A DNA stretch of 64,000 bases from Amycolatopsis umgeniensis (lineage in GTDB: Bacteria; Actinomycetota; Actinomycetes; Mycobacteriales; Pseudonocardiaceae), in NCBI RefSeq assembly GCF_014205155.1, contig NZ_JACHMX010000001.1:9114001-9178000 (forward strand). The letters are read 5' to 3'. The notes beneath the pieces were generated by a model, which saw nothing but the letters and a program-made list of their open reading frames with translations, was not told where the DNA came from and did no database searches. The position numbers and the translations under genes are program-made. Position 1 is the stretch's first letter. Every line of letters begins with the position of its first letter. This document shows, in pieces, positions 61,881 to 64,000 of the stretch.

Positions 61881-63395
61881 ATGATGACGGGCGTGCCCGA
61901 AAGCACGAGCACCAGCGGGCCGGAGACCGCGGCGAATGTATTCGCCGCGGAACTGGAACGGTGGCGCGACGTGCGCGGCTTCTCCCGCGCTACGCTGGCA
62001 AGAGAAATGGGCTATGACCGCTCGTACGTGTCGAAGGTGCTCTCCGGCACCGAACGACCTTCCGAGGCTTTCGCCGCGCACGCCGAGACCGCGCTGCGCG
62101 CCGGCGGTGCACTGCGCGCCGCATTTCGCGACTTCGACGCCCACCGCCCGCTCCGCACACGCCTCACGCCACCTGTCGCCGACACGGTCACCGGCACCGG
62201 AGGACTGGTGGTCGACCACGACGACGCAACCCTGCGCTACGACGACGGCATCTACCTGCTCACCCAGCGACGCCACCTGGTCAATCACGGCACCGAGCCG
62301 ATCACCCGCTATCTGATCCGGATCTCCGTCGATCGCTTTCCCGGCGATCCGGAACGCTCCAACCGCCTCTACAGCGAAGACCCGCTGACCTGGGACGAGA
62401 TCAATCTCCATGCCTGGCACGGCCGCTCCCGCGCGATCCCGATGACCTGGACCACCCACCACGACCACGACGCGTTCAAAGAAGTCTGGCTGCTCTTCGA
62501 AGGCGAACACGGCCACTTCCCCCTGTATCCCGGGGAATCCTGCTGGATCGAATACGAATACACCGTCACCGAAAACCACTGGGGCAACTGGTTCCAGCGC
62601 TCGATACGGCTCCCGACCCGCACCCTTTCGGCGTGCCTGGACTTTCCCGCCGACCTCTCCCCCGCCGTCTGGGGCCTACACACGTCCATGACCGCACAAG
62701 CCATGCCGTTCGCCACCGCCATCGCCCGCGACGACACCGGCGACCGGCACACCTTCTCCTGGTCGTGCGAAGACCCACCTCTGCACGCCCGCTACCGACT
62801 CGAATGGGACTTCCGTACCCGCGCCACCGACACCGACGGCCCACCGCCCAAGCCGAGCGAAGTCATGGCCTCCCTCGGCGTCGTCCAGGACAATGATCCC
62901 GCGCTGCGCCAAGTCGCCCGCCGCTTCGACCTCCCCGCCGAGGCTGAAGACGCCCGCCGTGTCGTCACCGCGCTCAACGCCGCGTGCGAACGTGTCGCCC
63001 AAGCCCACACCTTCGGCAAAGGCATGGGCATCGCCGCACCGCAGATCGGGATCGACCGCGCCGCCGCGATCGTCCGCACGCCCGGTGGCGAAAGCATCAC
63101 TCTGTTCAACCCCGCCATCATCGAAGAAGCCGGTGACTTCGACGAGCAGTACGAAGGGTGCCTGAGCTTTTTCGACGTCCGCGGCCAAGTCCCGCGGCCG
63201 CACATCATCCACGTCGAGCACACCACCATCGACGGGCACACCAAGATCACCGTCTTCGATCGAGGTATCGCCCGCCTCGTCGCCCACGAGGTCGACCATC
63301 TTCACGGGCACCTCTACACCGACCGCATGCGCGACGGCCTCTCCCCCATCCCGGTCGAGCAATACCGCGGCACCGGCACCGCCTGGAAGTACTGA
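61881..63395 (+). CDS. XRE helix-turn-helix / peptide deformylase fusion protein
   Basis: A 504-residue fusion. An XRE-type HTH occupies about residues 22-72 (FSRATLAREMGYDRSYVSKVLSGTERPS). A beta-rich middle domain (about 100-330) with many tryptophans follows. A complete peptide deformylase domain (about 365-500) has all three motifs: GMGIAAPQIG (motif I, from about residue 381), EGCLS (E425-S429) and HEVDHLHG (H469, E470, H473). Deformylases remove formyl groups from N-terminal methionine. The domain looks catalytically intact. SD GGAGG at 61871 favours ATG 61881; ATG 61884 and upstream starts are possible. It is divergent from the graspetide operon. Confidence 0.88.
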   Translation: MMTGVPESTSTSGPETAANVFAAELERWRDVRGFSRATLAREMGYDRSYVSKVLSGTERPSEAFAAHAETALRAGGALRAAFRDFDAHRPLRTRLTPPVADTVTGTGGLVVDHDDATLRYDDGIYLLTQRRHLVNHGTEPITRYLIRISVDRFPGDPERSNRLYSEDPLTWDEINLHAWHGRSRAIPMTWTTHHDHDAFKEVWLLFEGEHGHFPLYPGESCWIEYEYTVTENHWGNWFQRSIRLPTRTLSACLDFPADLSPAVWGLHTSMTAQAMPFATAIARDDTGDRHTFSWSCEDPPLHARYRLEWDFRTRATDTDGPPPKPSEVMASLGVVQDNDPALRQVARRFDLPAEAEDARRVVTALNAACERVAQAHTFGKGMGIAAPQIGIDRAAAIVRTPGGESITLFNPAIIEEAGDFDEQYEGCLSFFDVRGQVPRPHIIHVEHTTIDGHTKITVFDRGIARLVAHEVDHLHGHLYTDRMRDGLSPIPVEQYRGTGTAWKY

Positions 63396-63443
63396 ACATC
63401 CTGGTCACCTCGCGCGCCGACAGACCACGCAACTCGGGATGGC

Positions 63444-64000
63444 TCATTTCGGCAGGTCGGTTTTGACGAGCAGGTCGAAGCCCAGGCCGCTGGAACCCTG
63501 GCCGCGGCCCTCACCTCGATGGGCGGACAGCCAGAGGGACACGCGGCCGTCTCGCCAGCGGGTTCTGTTGTAGGCGACAGTCACTCGGGTACCCGACTGC
63601 GGGACCTCCTCTTCATTGACGAAGTACCGCTGCCCTTGATCGAATCCCGCGCGCAACAGACTGGTCCTCGGGCGGACAGGCTGCCCGTCGACGACGCTGG
63701 GCATCGCCGCACGTTGCAGTTGAATCTCTCGGTTGTCGTTCGGGACATGTACCGGGATGAACGGGATCCAGTGTTCGGGAATGCTGTTCATCGCCCGGTA
63801 GGACAGGGCTGCCCGAGGTGGGTCGTCCGCCGCCGGCGGCGCCGTGGCGGGTGGGCGACTGCGGTACGCCACTATTTCCGCGGCCGCTTCGCTGCCTCGG
63901 CGGGGTTCGCCGGTCGGCATACGGACGGTTTGTTCTATGCCCCAGACGAGGTTGGCGTTCTCATCGCGGAGGAGGAGGACTTCTTCCAGCACCGGGCCCA
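63444..64000 (-). CDS. hypothetical protein, C-terminal part, cut by window end
   Basis: The frame stays open to the window edge, so this is the last ~185 residues of a longer protein. It contains EEVLLLRDENANLVWGIEQTV, IPEHWIPFIPVHVPND and a C-terminal GEGRGQGSSGLGFDLL, all of which look conserved, but I cannot attach a family name. It converges on the XRE-deformylase gene. Confidence 0.7.
   Translation of the reverse strand, partial: GPVLEEVLLLRDENANLVWGIEQTVRMPTGEPRRGSEAAAEIVAYRSRPPATAPPAADDPPRAALSYRAMNSIPEHWIPFIPVHVPNDNREIQLQRAAMPSVVDGQPVRPRTSLLRAGFDQGQRYFVNEEEVPQSGTRVTVAYNRTRWRDGRVSLWLSAHRGEGRGQGSSGLGFDLLVKTDLPK

Noticed and set aside
1-64000. CRISPR arrays, rRNA/tRNA genes, intact insertion sequences
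   Set aside because: No regularly spaced repeats, no rRNA or tRNA signatures and no transposase were seen on either strand.

Overview
The window is GC-rich DNA from an actinomycete, most likely Amycolatopsis or a close relative in Pseudonocardiaceae. The basis is G/C-biased third codon positions, frequent GTG/TTG starts, RbpA, an Rpf-type cell-wall lysin, a polyprenol-phosphomannose synthase next to Lnt, ESX-associated EspG, an AfsR/SARP-type regulator and several long intergenic hairpins of the sort common in Amycolatopsis. Species assignment is inference. No rRNA, tRNA, CRISPR array or intact insertion sequence was found.

Layout. (1) 0-10.4 kb, mostly housekeeping: DinB-family protein, ProC-like reductase, PrmC-related methyltransferase, two small-molecule methyltransferases, a lone tyrosine recombinase preceded by a 17-bp perfect palindrome, a zinc-finger protein, a glycerophosphodiesterase, an Rpf-like protein, a UMF1 transporter, thymidine kinase, and rbpA behind a SigR-type promoter. 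(2) 10.4-24 kb: a flavin monooxygenase lacking its FAD-binding N-terminus (probable pseudogene), a DapA homologue divergent from a LysR regulator, a DeoR regulator, the envelope run amidohydrolase-lnt-ppm1, a multi-span membrane protein, a KamA-like radical SAM enzyme, and an ArsR-SRPBCC pair. (3) 24-35 kb, a toxin-like and decaying accessory region: a NucA/NucB nuclease-domain protein without a signal peptide, a 1531-residue RHS protein ending in a deaminase-like toxin domain, an aldo/keto reductase, and broken fragments of an ATP-dependent DNA ligase, a DinB protein, a helical accessory protein and a secreted beta-rich protein. (4) 35-51 kb: GT39 glycosyltransferase, DUF2716 protein, two-component system with a divergent membrane protein, an AurF-type diiron oxygenase coupled to a ferredoxin/FprB-type reductase, two alpha/beta hydrolases, and two MFS exporters, one beside a LysR regulator. 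(5) 51-58.7 kb: small secreted proteins around a 1005-residue SARP/NB-ARC/TPR regulator, a winged-helix regulator, an EspG-SUFU pair and a lipoprotein. (6) 59.3-63.4 kb: a compact graspetide (omega-ester RiPP) cluster of precursor, ATP-grasp maturase and PIMT-type methyltransferase, translationally coupled, divergent from a fusion of an XRE helix-turn-helix with an intact peptide deformylase. The window ends inside an unrecognised gene.

The graspetide locus is the most interesting part. The methyltransferase suggests an aspartimide-forming subclass, the precursor tail has two Asp-Gly steps and a Thr/Ser block, and the adjacent XRE-deformylase fusion is unusual and could be its regulator. Second is the RHS-deaminase, whose expected immunity gene is either missing or frameshifted.
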